In this document: piece after piece, positions 32,285 to 39,686 of the stretch
How positions within the stretch are numbered: position 1 is the stretch's first letter
Layout of the letters: the number at the start of each line of letters is the position of its first letter
From: Methylocystaceae bacterium
Lineage (GTDB): Bacteria; Pseudomonadota; Alphaproteobacteria; Rhodospirillales; Terasakiellaceae
NCBI GenBank assembly: GCA_013373205.1
Contig: JABXIG010000003.1
Coordinates: 1-64,000 of the forward strand
Reading direction: 5' to 3'
Length of the DNA: 64,000 nucleotides
Position numbers and translations under genes: made by a program
The notes under the pieces: generated by a model
Databases searched by the model: none
The model's input: the letters and a program-made list of their open reading frames with translations, nothing else
Told to the model about the DNA's origin: nothing

Positions 32285-34504
32285 TTATAAAAAGCTATAA
32301 GGATCGATATCAACCTGCACACGCACACTGCGCGCAATGTTTGTTCTGCCGAGCCAATCCTTCACAATGGCCTGGAGGGGCATTTTTTTATCCGTCTTCA
32401 ATAAAAGGCGTCGGCGATGGCGTCCGCGGATCATGGCAAGAGGGGCCGGCGCAGGACCAAGGGCAAGGATACCAGTTCCATGGGGCGCATTTCGACCTAA
32501 CGCATTGGCGGCGTCATCGACCAGAACTTCGTCTTCACCTGAAACAATAATTGCGGCCAATCGGCCATATGGGGGCATGCCTGCACCTTTGCGTGCTTCG
32601 GCCTCGGTTTCCAGAAAACGATCGCGCAAACCAGATTTCAAGGCTTTCATCACTGGATGGTCTGGTATATAGGTTTGCAGCATGACAGTGCCCGGTTTAT
32701 CACCACGACCCGCACGACCTGCGACCTGATAGAGCAACTGATAAGTCCGTTCTGAGGCGCGCAAGTCTCCGCCGGATAATCCAAGATCCGCGTCGACGAC
32801 GCCGACAAGGGTCAGCATGGGGAAGTGGTAGCCCTTGGCCACCATCTGTGTGCCGATAAGTAAGTCAACCTCGTGATTTTCAATCTTTGCTACCATGTCG
32901 GCGGCTTGTGTGGGGGATGTGATCGTGTCACTGGCCGCAACAATGGTTCGAATTTCGGGCAGGGTTTCGGCCACCTCTTCGGCCAATCGTTCAACACCGG
33001 GACCACAAGCGGCAAAGTTATTTTCACTTTCACAGTTGGGGCAGGTGTGAATGGGGCGGGTGGAATAGCCACAATGATGGCATTGCAATTTGCCTGCTTT
33101 GCGATGTTCCACCAACCAGGCGGTGCAGTTTGGGCATTGCAGGCGATGGCCGCAGGAGCGACACAGGGTTAAAGGTGCATAGCCACGACGGTTTAGATAC
33201 AGCATAACCTGTTCACCGCGCGCAACAGTTTCCTTGATTGCGGCGATCAGGGTTGGTGAGAGCCATTTCTGACGTTCTGGCTTATCAATGCGCAGGTCAA
33301 TCGTTTCCACAACGGGTAAGGGCACATTGGCGTGTCGTGCGGGCATATGAAGATTGCTGTATCGCCCTTCCCAGCTGTTAATAGCTGTTTCCAGAGAGGG
33401 GGTTGCCGAGGCCAAAACCACGGGGCAGGACCCCATTTGAGCACGCACGACCGCCATGTCGCGCCCATTATAGATGACACCTTCTTCCTGTTTGAAGGAG
33501 GCATCATGTTCTTCATCTACAATAATAAGGCCGAGTTCTTTGTAAGGCAAAAACAGGGCAGAGCGTGCCCCCACCACCACTTTGGCCTGACCGCGAATAA
33601 TGGCGCGCCAGGTGGCTTTGCGTTTTGCTGAGCCAATGTCGCTGTGCCAGACAGCGGGTTCGACGCCGAAGCGTTTTTTAAAACGGGTCAACCATTGTGA
33701 GGACAAGGCAATTTCAGGTAGCAGGATAAGAGATTGCTTATTTAAAGACAGGGCTTTTGCAATGGCTTCAAAATAAACTTCGGTCTTGCCCGAACCGGGG
33801 ACCCCATCCAGCAAGGTGACATTAAAAGCTGCGGCTTCTGTCTTGGTAATTAGATCATCTGCGGCGATTTTTTGTTGTTCGGCCAGATCAAATCCGGCCT
33901 GCTTCCAGTTCGGTTCTGCAAAAGGGGAGCTGCTATGAAGCTGCACCACATCCAGAACACCTGTATCAGCCAACCCTTTAATAACAGAAGTACCAACGCC
34001 TGCTTCGCGCGCGATATCACTGGCAGGTAGCGGGGGCATATCTTTCATGAAATCAAGAACGCGCAGGCGGGCCTTGGTTTCTTTAAAATCAGCAGGGGTC
34101 GCAGATAGGATATAAGCGGTCTTCGGCGCCGGGTCTTTTAAAGCACCGGGCACGCTCATGACCATTTTTAAGATGGCACCTTGAGGCTGTAAGGTATATT
34201 TCGCCACCCAATCGACAAATTTGCGTGATGCTTCAGGGATTGCAGGCTGATCGAGTTTTTCAATAACGGGTTTTAGTTTCTCAAACGGCAAATCAGAATT
34301 ATCGGGATTAACGTTCCAGACCACGCCCGTTCTTTCACGCGGACCTAACGGCACGGTGACAAAATCTCCTTCCGCCAAATCCATCCCCGGCGGGCAGGCA
34401 TAATCATAGGCCCCGCTTAAAGGAAGAGGGAGAAGGACGCTGACGCGCTTTTCCTGATCGGCAAAAAGGGACAAAAGAACCTGCCTTGAGCAAAGGGGTG
34501 ACAT
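32285..34504 (-). CDS. priA: Primosomal replication restart helicase PriA
   Basis: PriA recognises stalled forks and reloads the replisome. The 739-residue protein has an N-terminal DNA-binding part (VSVLLPLPLSGAYDY), Walker A GVPGSGKTEVYFEA, DEEH (VDEEHDASFKQEEG), a cysteine-rich zinc domain (CRSCGHRLQCPNC, then CHHCGYS and CPNCES) and helicase motifs V/VI (GTQMVAKGYHFP, QVAGRAGRG). The start is taken at the ATG at 34504, because a longer frame would run into the divergent promoter. An inverted repeat overlaps this start. Confidence 0.95.
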   Translation of the reverse strand: MSPLCSRQVLLSLFADQEKRVSVLLPLPLSGAYDYACPPGMDLAEGDFVTVPLGPRERTGVVWNVNPDNSDLPFEKLKPVIEKLDQPAIPEASRKFVDWVAKYTLQPQGAILKMVMSVPGALKDPAPKTAYILSATPADFKETKARLRVLDFMKDMPPLPASDIAREAGVGTSVIKGLADTGVLDVVQLHSSSPFAEPNWKQAGFDLAEQQKIAADDLITKTEAAAFNVTLLDGVPGSGKTEVYFEAIAKALSLNKQSLILLPEIALSSQWLTRFKKRFGVEPAVWHSDIGSAKRKATWRAIIRGQAKVVVGARSALFLPYKELGLIIVDEEHDASFKQEEGVIYNGRDMAVVRAQMGSCPVVLASATPSLETAINSWEGRYSNLHMPARHANVPLPVVETIDLRIDKPERQKWLSPTLIAAIKETVARGEQVMLYLNRRGYAPLTLCRSCGHRLQCPNCTAWLVEHRKAGKLQCHHCGYSTRPIHTCPNCESENNFAACGPGVERLAEEVAETLPEIRTIVAASDTITSPTQAADMVAKIENHEVDLLIGTQMVAKGYHFPMLTLVGVVDADLGLSGGDLRASERTYQLLYQVAGRAGRGDKPGTVMLQTYIPDHPVMKALKSGLRDRFLETEAEARKGAGMPPYGRLAAIIVSGEDEVLVDDAANALGRNAPHGTGILALGPAPAPLAMIRGRHRRRLLLKTDKKMPLQAIVKDWLGRTNIARSVRVQVDIDPYSFL

Positions 34505-34523
34505 ACTTATTATTATGTCATAA
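34499..34523. promoter_or_regulatory. Inverted repeat between priA and the quinone reductase gene
   Basis: TGACATA (34499-34505) is matched by TATGTCA (34514-34520) with an 8-bp spacer. The right arm is part of the 11-mer TTATGTCATAA (34513-34523), which recurs exactly in front of the transaldolase gene. The region is the divergent promoter of priA and the flavoprotein gene. Confidence 0.35.
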
Positions 34524-34560
34524 CGTTGAAACAGCAAAAAATAAAGAAGGGAAGCTTTTA

Positions 34561-35154
34561 ATGAATGTCTTCTTATTAAATGGGGCGGAACCACGGGGTT
34601 ATTCTAAAGGGTTTTATAATGGTGAAATGACCCGTGTGGCTGAAGCCTTTTTCACGGAACTTGGAGATGATGTGGAAAAAACGATCATTGCTGATGGCTA
34701 TGACGTTCAAGAAGAAGTCGCAAAATTAAAAAAGGCTGATGTCATTATCTTTCAGTTTCCAATCTATTGGTTCCATATGCCGGGGATGATGAAGACGTAT
34801 ATTGATGATGTGTTCATGACGGGACGTGGCGAGATTTGGATCAATGATGGACGTGACCAAGGCGGGCCTTATGGCTCTGGCGGGTTGATGCAGGAAAAAC
34901 GTTATATGCTATCGACCACTTGGAATGCGCCTCTTGAGGCCTTTAATGATAAGTCACAGGTGTTTGCAGGGGCCGATGTGGATGGCGCGCTGTTTCCTTT
35001 TCATCGCATGATGGCTTTTATGGGGGCAAAACCCCTTGCAAGTTTTGCCTGTCATAATATTGTGAAGGCAGGTGATGTGGAAAAAGATAAAGAATTGTTT
35101 GTAAAGCATTTAGAGCAAGTTTTTGTTTTTCATATGGGGAAGGTGTCAAAGTGA
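34561..35154 (+). CDS. Flavodoxin-fold NAD(P)H quinone reductase (MdaB/KefF-like)
   Basis: A 197-residue flavodoxin-like protein related to MdaB: NVFLLNGAEPRGYSKG at the N-terminus, then IIFQFPIYWFHMPGMMKTYIDDVF (the flavin-facing PxYWFxxP region) and YGSGGLMQEKRYMLSTTWNAP. It probably reduces quinones with two electrons, protecting against oxidative damage. The ATG at 34561 follows GAAGGG; an upstream start would overlap priA. The 3' end overlaps the TPR gene by 4 bp. Confidence 0.9.
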   Translation: MNVFLLNGAEPRGYSKGFYNGEMTRVAEAFFTELGDDVEKTIIADGYDVQEEVAKLKKADVIIFQFPIYWFHMPGMMKTYIDDVFMTGRGEIWINDGRDQGGPYGSGGLMQEKRYMLSTTWNAPLEAFNDKSQVFAGADVDGALFPFHRMMAFMGAKPLASFACHNIVKAGDVEKDKELFVKHLEQVFVFHMGKVSK

Positions 35155-36077
35155 AAAAAAATCTCTGCACAATAGTGCTTTGCGGCTTATTTGTTTTGTG
35201 GACGGGAGGGGCTTTTGCCGACTATCCACAAGCGGTACAAAAGATTTTAGACGATGCAAAGCGAGATGTGGTTGAAACGCCAAATAATGCAGATGCGTGG
35301 TTTGCGTTAGGTAAGTTTTATGCGCGTGTCGGTGATTTTAAGCAGGCCAAATCAAGTTTCCTTAAGATGAAAGCAGCAGCTATGAGCGCTGATGATGTAG
35401 GAGGGCTTGCGGATTCCTATAACGCACTTGGCAATGTTGCTTTGCGCATGAAGGATGAGAGCGAGGCGTTGGAGAATTATAAACAGGCCATCACTTTAAA
35501 TCAGAGAGAAGAGAATATTGAAGGCCTGGCAAAAAACTACGGTAATCTAGGCAATGTATATCTGGAGTATGGTAAGTTTGATGAGGCCTTTACATCCTAT
35601 ACAAAATCTTTGACCTTCAATGAACAGGTTCAGAACATTCGAGGCATAGCATCCAATTTTTCTAATTTGGCGGTCGTTGCGCTAAATCGAGGTGATGATC
35701 TTGAATCTGCCGGCCTTTCTTTAAAAGCGATTGAAAAGAACTTAGCTTTGGGGAATTCGCGTGCTCTGATTAATAACTATAACAATTTGGCAACTGTATA
35801 TGTACGTCATAATGACGTATCTCGGGCTGTGGCTTTGTATGAAAAAGCAGAACTGCTAAGCTCCGAAATTGGAAATGTTCAATTGGAGGCAGAACAAGCT
35901 TATAAAAAAGTTGTTCTGACAGCACCTTATTCCTCGAGAGAAAAGGCTCAAAGTGACCTGAGCGAGGCAGCACGTAAATGTGTTTCAGCGGGCTTGATTG
36001 AAAAAGCAGCGCATTTAGGGGTGATGATCGCAAAGTTGTCCGCAGATGGAGATCTTTCAGACTTCAAAATGGACTAA
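35151..36077 (+). CDS. Exported TPR-repeat protein
   Basis: A 308-residue protein with a cleavable signal peptide (KKNLCTIVLCGLFVLWTGGAFA) and then five or six tetratricopeptide repeats (for example ADAWFALGKFYARVGDFKQA, LAKNYGNLGNVYLEYGKFDEA, LINNYNNLATVYVRHND). It should be periplasmic and mediate protein contacts; the partner is unknown. The GTG start overlaps the flavoprotein stop (GTGA), so the two are translated together. The pairing of a quinone reductase with a periplasmic TPR protein has no obvious functional explanation. Confidence 0.85.
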   Translation: MKKNLCTIVLCGLFVLWTGGAFADYPQAVQKILDDAKRDVVETPNNADAWFALGKFYARVGDFKQAKSSFLKMKAAAMSADDVGGLADSYNALGNVALRMKDESEALENYKQAITLNQREENIEGLAKNYGNLGNVYLEYGKFDEAFTSYTKSLTFNEQVQNIRGIASNFSNLAVVALNRGDDLESAGLSLKAIEKNLALGNSRALINNYNNLATVYVRHNDVSRAVALYEKAELLSSEIGNVQLEAEQAYKKVVLTAPYSSREKAQSDLSEAARKCVSAGLIEKAAHLGVMIAKLSADGDLSDFKMD

Positions 36078-36121
36078 AGCGTTTATTGAAATGATGTGTA
36101 AAAAGCTTTTTTGTGATGTTG

Positions 36122-36158
36122 TTATGTCATAAAGTCTTTACCAATTCCATTTATGACA
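36122..36158. promoter_or_regulatory. Inverted repeat in front of the transaldolase gene
   Basis: TGTCATAAA (36125-36133) and TTTATGACA (36150-36158) are perfect 9-bp arms with a 16-bp spacer. The left arm lies in TTATGTCATAA (36122-36132), identical to the 11-mer in the priA/flavoprotein promoter. No T tract follows, so an operator is more likely than a terminator. Confidence 0.35.
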
Positions 36159-36194
36159 AAATTAAAAACATGAACATTGTTTAAGGAACAGATT

Positions 36195-36851
36195 ATGAAA
36201 TTTTTCGTTGATACCGCAGATGTCACAGAAATCAAGGAACTGGCCGATGTCGGCTTGCTCGATGGGGTCACCACCAACCCGTCTTTGATCGCAAAATCCG
36301 GTCGTCCGTTTTTGGACGTAGTGGCTGAAATTTGTGAAATCGTAGATGGTCCGGTCAGTGCCGAAGTCACCGCACCTGATTTTGACACCATGATGAAAGA
36401 AGCTGCTGTTCTTCGCAAAATCGCTGATAACGTTGCGATTAAAGTGCCGATGACGCGCGATGGCATCAAGACTTGTAAACATCTGGCCGATGATGGCTGT
36501 CAGGTCAATGTCACCTTGGTCTTTTCCGCTGCACAAGCTTTGCTAGCGGCAAAAGCAGGCGCGTCATTTGTGTCCCCCTTTATTGGGCGCTTGGATGATC
36601 TGGGCCAAGACGGTATGAGCCTGATTGAAGATATTGTTGAAATTTATGCCAATTACCCAGACCTGCAAACCGAAGTCTTGGCGGCGTCCATTCGCGGACC
36701 GTTGCATGTTGTCCAAGCTGCCCAAGCAGGGGCCGATGTGGCAACCGTTCCGGCCAAAGCCTTGTGGCAGTTGTTTAACCATCCGCTGACGGACAAAGGT
36801 TTGGCGGCGTTTGAGGCCGATTGGGCAAAAACCGGGCAAAGCATCCTGTAA
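36195..36851 (+). CDS. tal: Transaldolase (type 3 / fructose-6-phosphate aldolase-like)
   Basis: A 218-residue short transaldolase that moves a dihydroxyacetone unit in the pentose phosphate pathway. The Schiff-base lysine is Lys83 in NVAIKVPMT. The fold motifs [30 protein letters not shown] (here VNVTLVFS), [11 protein letters not shown] and ASIRGPLHV are all present. The subfamily includes true transaldolases and F6P aldolases, which cannot be separated by eye. AAGGA lies upstream of the ATG at 36195. Confidence 0.92.
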   Translation: MKFFVDTADVTEIKELADVGLLDGVTTNPSLIAKSGRPFLDVVAEICEIVDGPVSAEVTAPDFDTMMKEAAVLRKIADNVAIKVPMTRDGIKTCKHLADDGCQVNVTLVFSAAQALLAAKAGASFVSPFIGRLDDLGQDGMSLIEDIVEIYANYPDLQTEVLAASIRGPLHVVQAAQAGADVATVPAKALWQLFNHPLTDKGLAAFEADWAKTGQSIL

Positions 36852-36901
36852 TCTGCTAAACTCACTTTAAAGACCATCGACGAAGTAAAAAGGGTTCAGG
36901 C

Positions 36902-37597
36902 ATGACCACTGACTCGGATATTAAATTTTCACCGGATATGGATGCCCAAGCGGTGAAAGACTATTTACAAAAAAATCCTGATTTTTTTGTAAATCATCCG
37001 GCTTTGCTGGAAGTGCTTGAACTGCCGGCGCGTTATAGTGGGGATCAGGTTGTGGATTTACAGCATGAGGCTTTAAAACGTCTGCGTGCTAAACAAGATG
37101 TTCTGGTTGATAATTCCCGTTCCAACATGTCGGTGCAGCTTGCGACACACGAAGCCGTTTTGGCGATGATGGAAGCACGGTCGCTGGACGAATTTATCGG
37201 TATTTTTCAGGATGAAGTGCCGATTTTACTAGATATTGATATGGCGGCTGTTGCGCTGGAAGGCGCGGTGGAAGCCATTGATATGTCAGCAGAAGGCATG
37301 CCCGTCTTGTTGCCCACAGGTGAAGTGCAAAAACGTCTGGGCGATGAAGATGTGCAATTGATTGCGGATGTGGCCGCCGGGGATCCCATTTTTGGGGCAG
37401 CACGTGATTTGGTGCAATCGGTTGCGCTGGCCCGACTGTATCCCAGTGAAGCCATGCCCGCAGGCCTGCTGATTTTAGGGGCACGCGACGCCAACACATT
37501 CCATCCGCAACAGGGTACCGAACTGATCACCTTTATGGCCCGTGTGGCAGAAATCCTGGTGGAAAAATGGTTGGAACAAGCCAACGTGGAAGAGTGA
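36902..37597 (+). CDS. DUF484 family protein
   Basis: A 231-residue GAF-like protein with the family start VKDYLQKNPDFFVNHPALLE and a conserved end around ALARLYPSEAMPAGLLILGARD. The function is not established. DUF484 genes are usually found directly before xerC, as here (1 bp gap), so the two are probably one transcription unit. The protein should be cytoplasmic. Confidence 0.92.
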   Translation: MTTDSDIKFSPDMDAQAVKDYLQKNPDFFVNHPALLEVLELPARYSGDQVVDLQHEALKRLRAKQDVLVDNSRSNMSVQLATHEAVLAMMEARSLDEFIGIFQDEVPILLDIDMAAVALEGAVEAIDMSAEGMPVLLPTGEVQKRLGDEDVQLIADVAAGDPIFGAARDLVQSVALARLYPSEAMPAGLLILGARDANTFHPQQGTELITFMARVAEILVEKWLEQANVEE

Positions 37598-37598
37598 C

Positions 37599-38576
37599 GT
37601 GGCAACAAGCAACAAAGCTTTGGATCGTATTTCCTTTGATTGTGAACCAGCCTTAAAAGAAGCCATTGCTGACTGGCGACGCTGGTTGGAAAGTGAACGT
37701 CGCGCGTCCAAACATACGCTGGATGCCTATTTGCGCGATCTATCGGCCTTTTTTATCTATAGCCAAAATCTGCTGGGATATCCGGCCGGGGTGGAAGATT
37801 TAAAAAGTTTTACCACATCCGATTTTCGCGGATTTCTGGCTGATCGCACGGATGCTGGGATTGCGCGCAGTTCGATCAATCGTCAGATGTCAACTTTGCG
37901 CAATTTCTTTAAATTCCTAACCCGCCAAGGCATTTTGGAAAACCCGGCGCTTGCGGCCGTGAGAACGCCCAAGCAAAAGCAGGCTGTTCCCAAGGCGCTT
38001 AGTCAACAAGAAGCGGTTGTGTCACTGGAGGCGATTTCGGAATTAAGTGATGGAAGCTGGCATGAAAGCCGAGGCCTTTCATGGATTGCCAAACGGGATG
38101 CGGCTGTGCTGACTTTGTTATATGGCTGCGGTTTACGTATCGGTGAAGCCTTGAGCCTGCAACAACGCGACGCCCCTACAGAAAATGTGATGCGCATTGT
38201 CGGGAAAGGCAAAAAAGAACGTATGGTGCCGGTGCTGCCCTTGGTAATTGAAGCGATCAAGGCTTATCAGGCAGATTGTCCTTTTAAGCTGAAAAAGACC
38301 GATCCGCTTTTTGTTGGGGCACGTGGCAAGGCGCTCGATCCGGGGGTGATTCAACGGCAAATCCGAAAATTACGTCCGTTATTGAATTTACCTGAAACGG
38401 CGACACCTCATGCTTTGCGACATAGTTTCGCTACTCATTTACTTGCAGGAGGCGGGGATTTGCGCACGATTCAGGAATTATTGGGTCATGCCTCACTTTC
38501 CACAACGCAGCGCTACACAGCGGTTGATGCGGAAAAAATCAGTTCCGAATATAAAAAGGCCCATCCAAGGGCTTAG
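37599..38576 (+). CDS. xerC: Tyrosine recombinase XerC
   Basis: XerC works with XerD at dif to resolve chromosome dimers at division. From the GTG at 37599 it has 325 residues. The catalytic set is complete: Arg180 (GCGLRIGE), Lys near 205 (GKGKKERMV), His271 and Arg274 (HALRHSFATHLL), His297 (LLGHASL) and Tyr306 (TTQRYT). The N-terminal SAM-like domain has the usual SKHTLDAYLRDL. A longer start at 37542 would lie inside DUF484 and is unlikely; GGAAGAG precedes the GTG. A strong terminator follows. Confidence 0.95.
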   Translation: MATSNKALDRISFDCEPALKEAIADWRRWLESERRASKHTLDAYLRDLSAFFIYSQNLLGYPAGVEDLKSFTTSDFRGFLADRTDAGIARSSINRQMSTLRNFFKFLTRQGILENPALAAVRTPKQKQAVPKALSQQEAVVSLEAISELSDGSWHESRGLSWIAKRDAAVLTLLYGCGLRIGEALSLQQRDAPTENVMRIVGKGKKERMVPVLPLVIEAIKAYQADCPFKLKKTDPLFVGARGKALDPGVIQRQIRKLRPLLNLPETATPHALRHSFATHLLAGGGDLRTIQELLGHASLSTTQRYTAVDAEKISSEYKKAHPRA

Positions 38577-38586
38577 AAAAAAGTGT

Positions 38587-38611
38587 GTTCCTGCATAGGC
38601 AGGAACCTTTT
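38587..38611 (+). terminator. Terminator of the tal/DUF484/xerC side
   Basis: GTTCCTGC pairs perfectly with GCAGGAAC around the loop ATAG and is followed by CTTTTTC, directly after the xerC stop codon. Confidence 0.85.
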
Positions 38612-38636
38612 TCAAATCAGTCTATAGGGCCAAAAG

Positions 38637-38656
38637 ACCCCTGTTTTCACAGGGGT
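38637..38656 (-). terminator. Terminator of the small membrane protein gene
   Basis: ACCCCTGT pairs perfectly with ACAGGGGT around a 4-base loop. On the minus strand it is followed by CTTTTGG. It lies 8 bp after the stop codon of the 58-residue gene. Confidence 0.7.
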
Positions 38657-38664
38657 ATGTGTGT

Positions 38665-38841
38665 TTATTCTTCTTTCTTTAAATCTCTATTGGTCTGTTC
38701 CCCAAAAAAGAACTGTTTGCCAAAGATCAGCATAATAAAGAGGGAAACCAGTTGGGCGGCAAAGGACATCAACAGGTCTTGTGTGATAAAGAAAGTAAGC
38801 AAAAAGACACAGGCCATAATGACCCAGGCAAGATACCGCAT
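38665..38841 (-). CDS. 58-residue two-helix membrane protein
   Basis: This short frame starts MRYLAWVIMACVFLLTFFIT and continues with a second hydrophobic stretch (LVSLFIMLIFGKQFFFG), ending in the charged tail NRDLKKEE. Two membrane helices are predicted with both ends probably in the cytoplasm. AAGGGAA lies about 10 bases before the ATG, and a terminator follows immediately, which together support a real gene. I recognise no family. It lies alone between convergent xerC and the phosphatase gene (41 bp downstream of the latter's stop), so it may be read with that operon. Confidence 0.65.
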   Translation of the reverse strand: MRYLAWVIMACVFLLTFFITQDLLMSFAAQLVSLFIMLIFGKQFFFGEQTNRDLKKEE

Positions 38842-38882
38842 GAAGATAAGTTCCCTTTATGAAATTTAGTTGCCTTTGTACA

Positions 38883-39671
38883 TTAATCGGCGGTGACTTG
38901 GAAGATAGTCATTTTCTGGTTGAAGAAGGTCGCCCCGCTTAACACACCAAAAATGCAGGCCCCGGTATCCAGCCCAATGCGATGGGGGGCCAGTTTGGGG
39001 CCGGGGATGACGGTATGACCATGAACGACGAAGGTTTGTTCTGGGTAAGGTTTGTCATAGTCCAGAAAACCATCACGGATCCAGGCCCAGTGTTTATCGT
39101 CATTATCAAGCTTGTCTTTGGCAAAATTTTCTTCAAGGCTAATATCCGGGTCAATCCCGCCATGCACACACAAAATATTACCAGAGCGATGATGGCTTTT
39201 AAACTGATCTATAAATTCGATCCGTTCCTGTCCCAAAGCAGAAATAAGGGCGGCGCGATGTTCAACAATAGGTGTATCAGCAATGGGCGGGATTTTAATT
39301 TGAAGGTTTTCCAGCGTATTCAGGCCACCATTGCCGCGCCATAAGGCCCAATGTTTCTTATAAGTCTGCTCTGTGGCATTTAAGACGCGCAATAAAAGCT
39401 GTTCATGATTGCCAAGAATAGGAATGACATTAAAGTCTTCGATCCCTTCGCTAACTAAATCAAGAACTTCTATGGCCGCATCACCACGATCAATGATATC
39501 GCCGAGCAGCACGAAATCCACACGTTTGGCAGCAGGCGAGATTGTTTTTTTAGCGGTTGTGATGATTTGTTGTAAAAGGTCAAAACGCCCGTGAATATCC
39601 CCAATGGCGACCACGGCCACATCTTTTTCTGGCATGCCCGGTATGGCAAATGCTTTTCTTATGATTTCCAA
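38883..39671 (-). CDS. Metallophosphoesterase (PPP-family phosphatase)
   Basis: A 262-residue protein with the full two-metal PPP signature: GDIHGRFD (near 24), GDIIDRGD, GNHE, the later CVHGGID and VVHGHT. This family includes protein serine/threonine phosphatases and diadenosine tetraphosphate hydrolases, so the substrate is open. It lies 15 bp downstream of the sensor-like exonuclease gene and on the same strand, so it is likely in that operon. Confidence 0.9.
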   Translation of the reverse strand: MEIIRKAFAIPGMPEKDVAVVAIGDIHGRFDLLQQIITTAKKTISPAAKRVDFVLLGDIIDRGDAAIEVLDLVSEGIEDFNVIPILGNHEQLLLRVLNATEQTYKKHWALWRGNGGLNTLENLQIKIPPIADTPIVEHRAALISALGQERIEFIDQFKSHHRSGNILCVHGGIDPDISLEENFAKDKLDNDDKHWAWIRDGFLDYDKPYPEQTFVVHGHTVIPGPKLAPHRIGLDTGACIFGVLSGATFFNQKMTIFQVTAD

Positions 39672-39686
39672 GGCAATCCTCGGTCG

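Noticed and set aside
37599-38576. XerC as an integrase of a mobile element
   Set aside because: It directly follows DUF484, the normal chromosomal position of xerC. No attachment site, tRNA or cargo genes are near.
38585-38869. Plus-strand frame of 94 codons after xerC
   Set aside because: It runs through the xerC terminator and is antisense to a better supported small gene with its own ribosome site and terminator.
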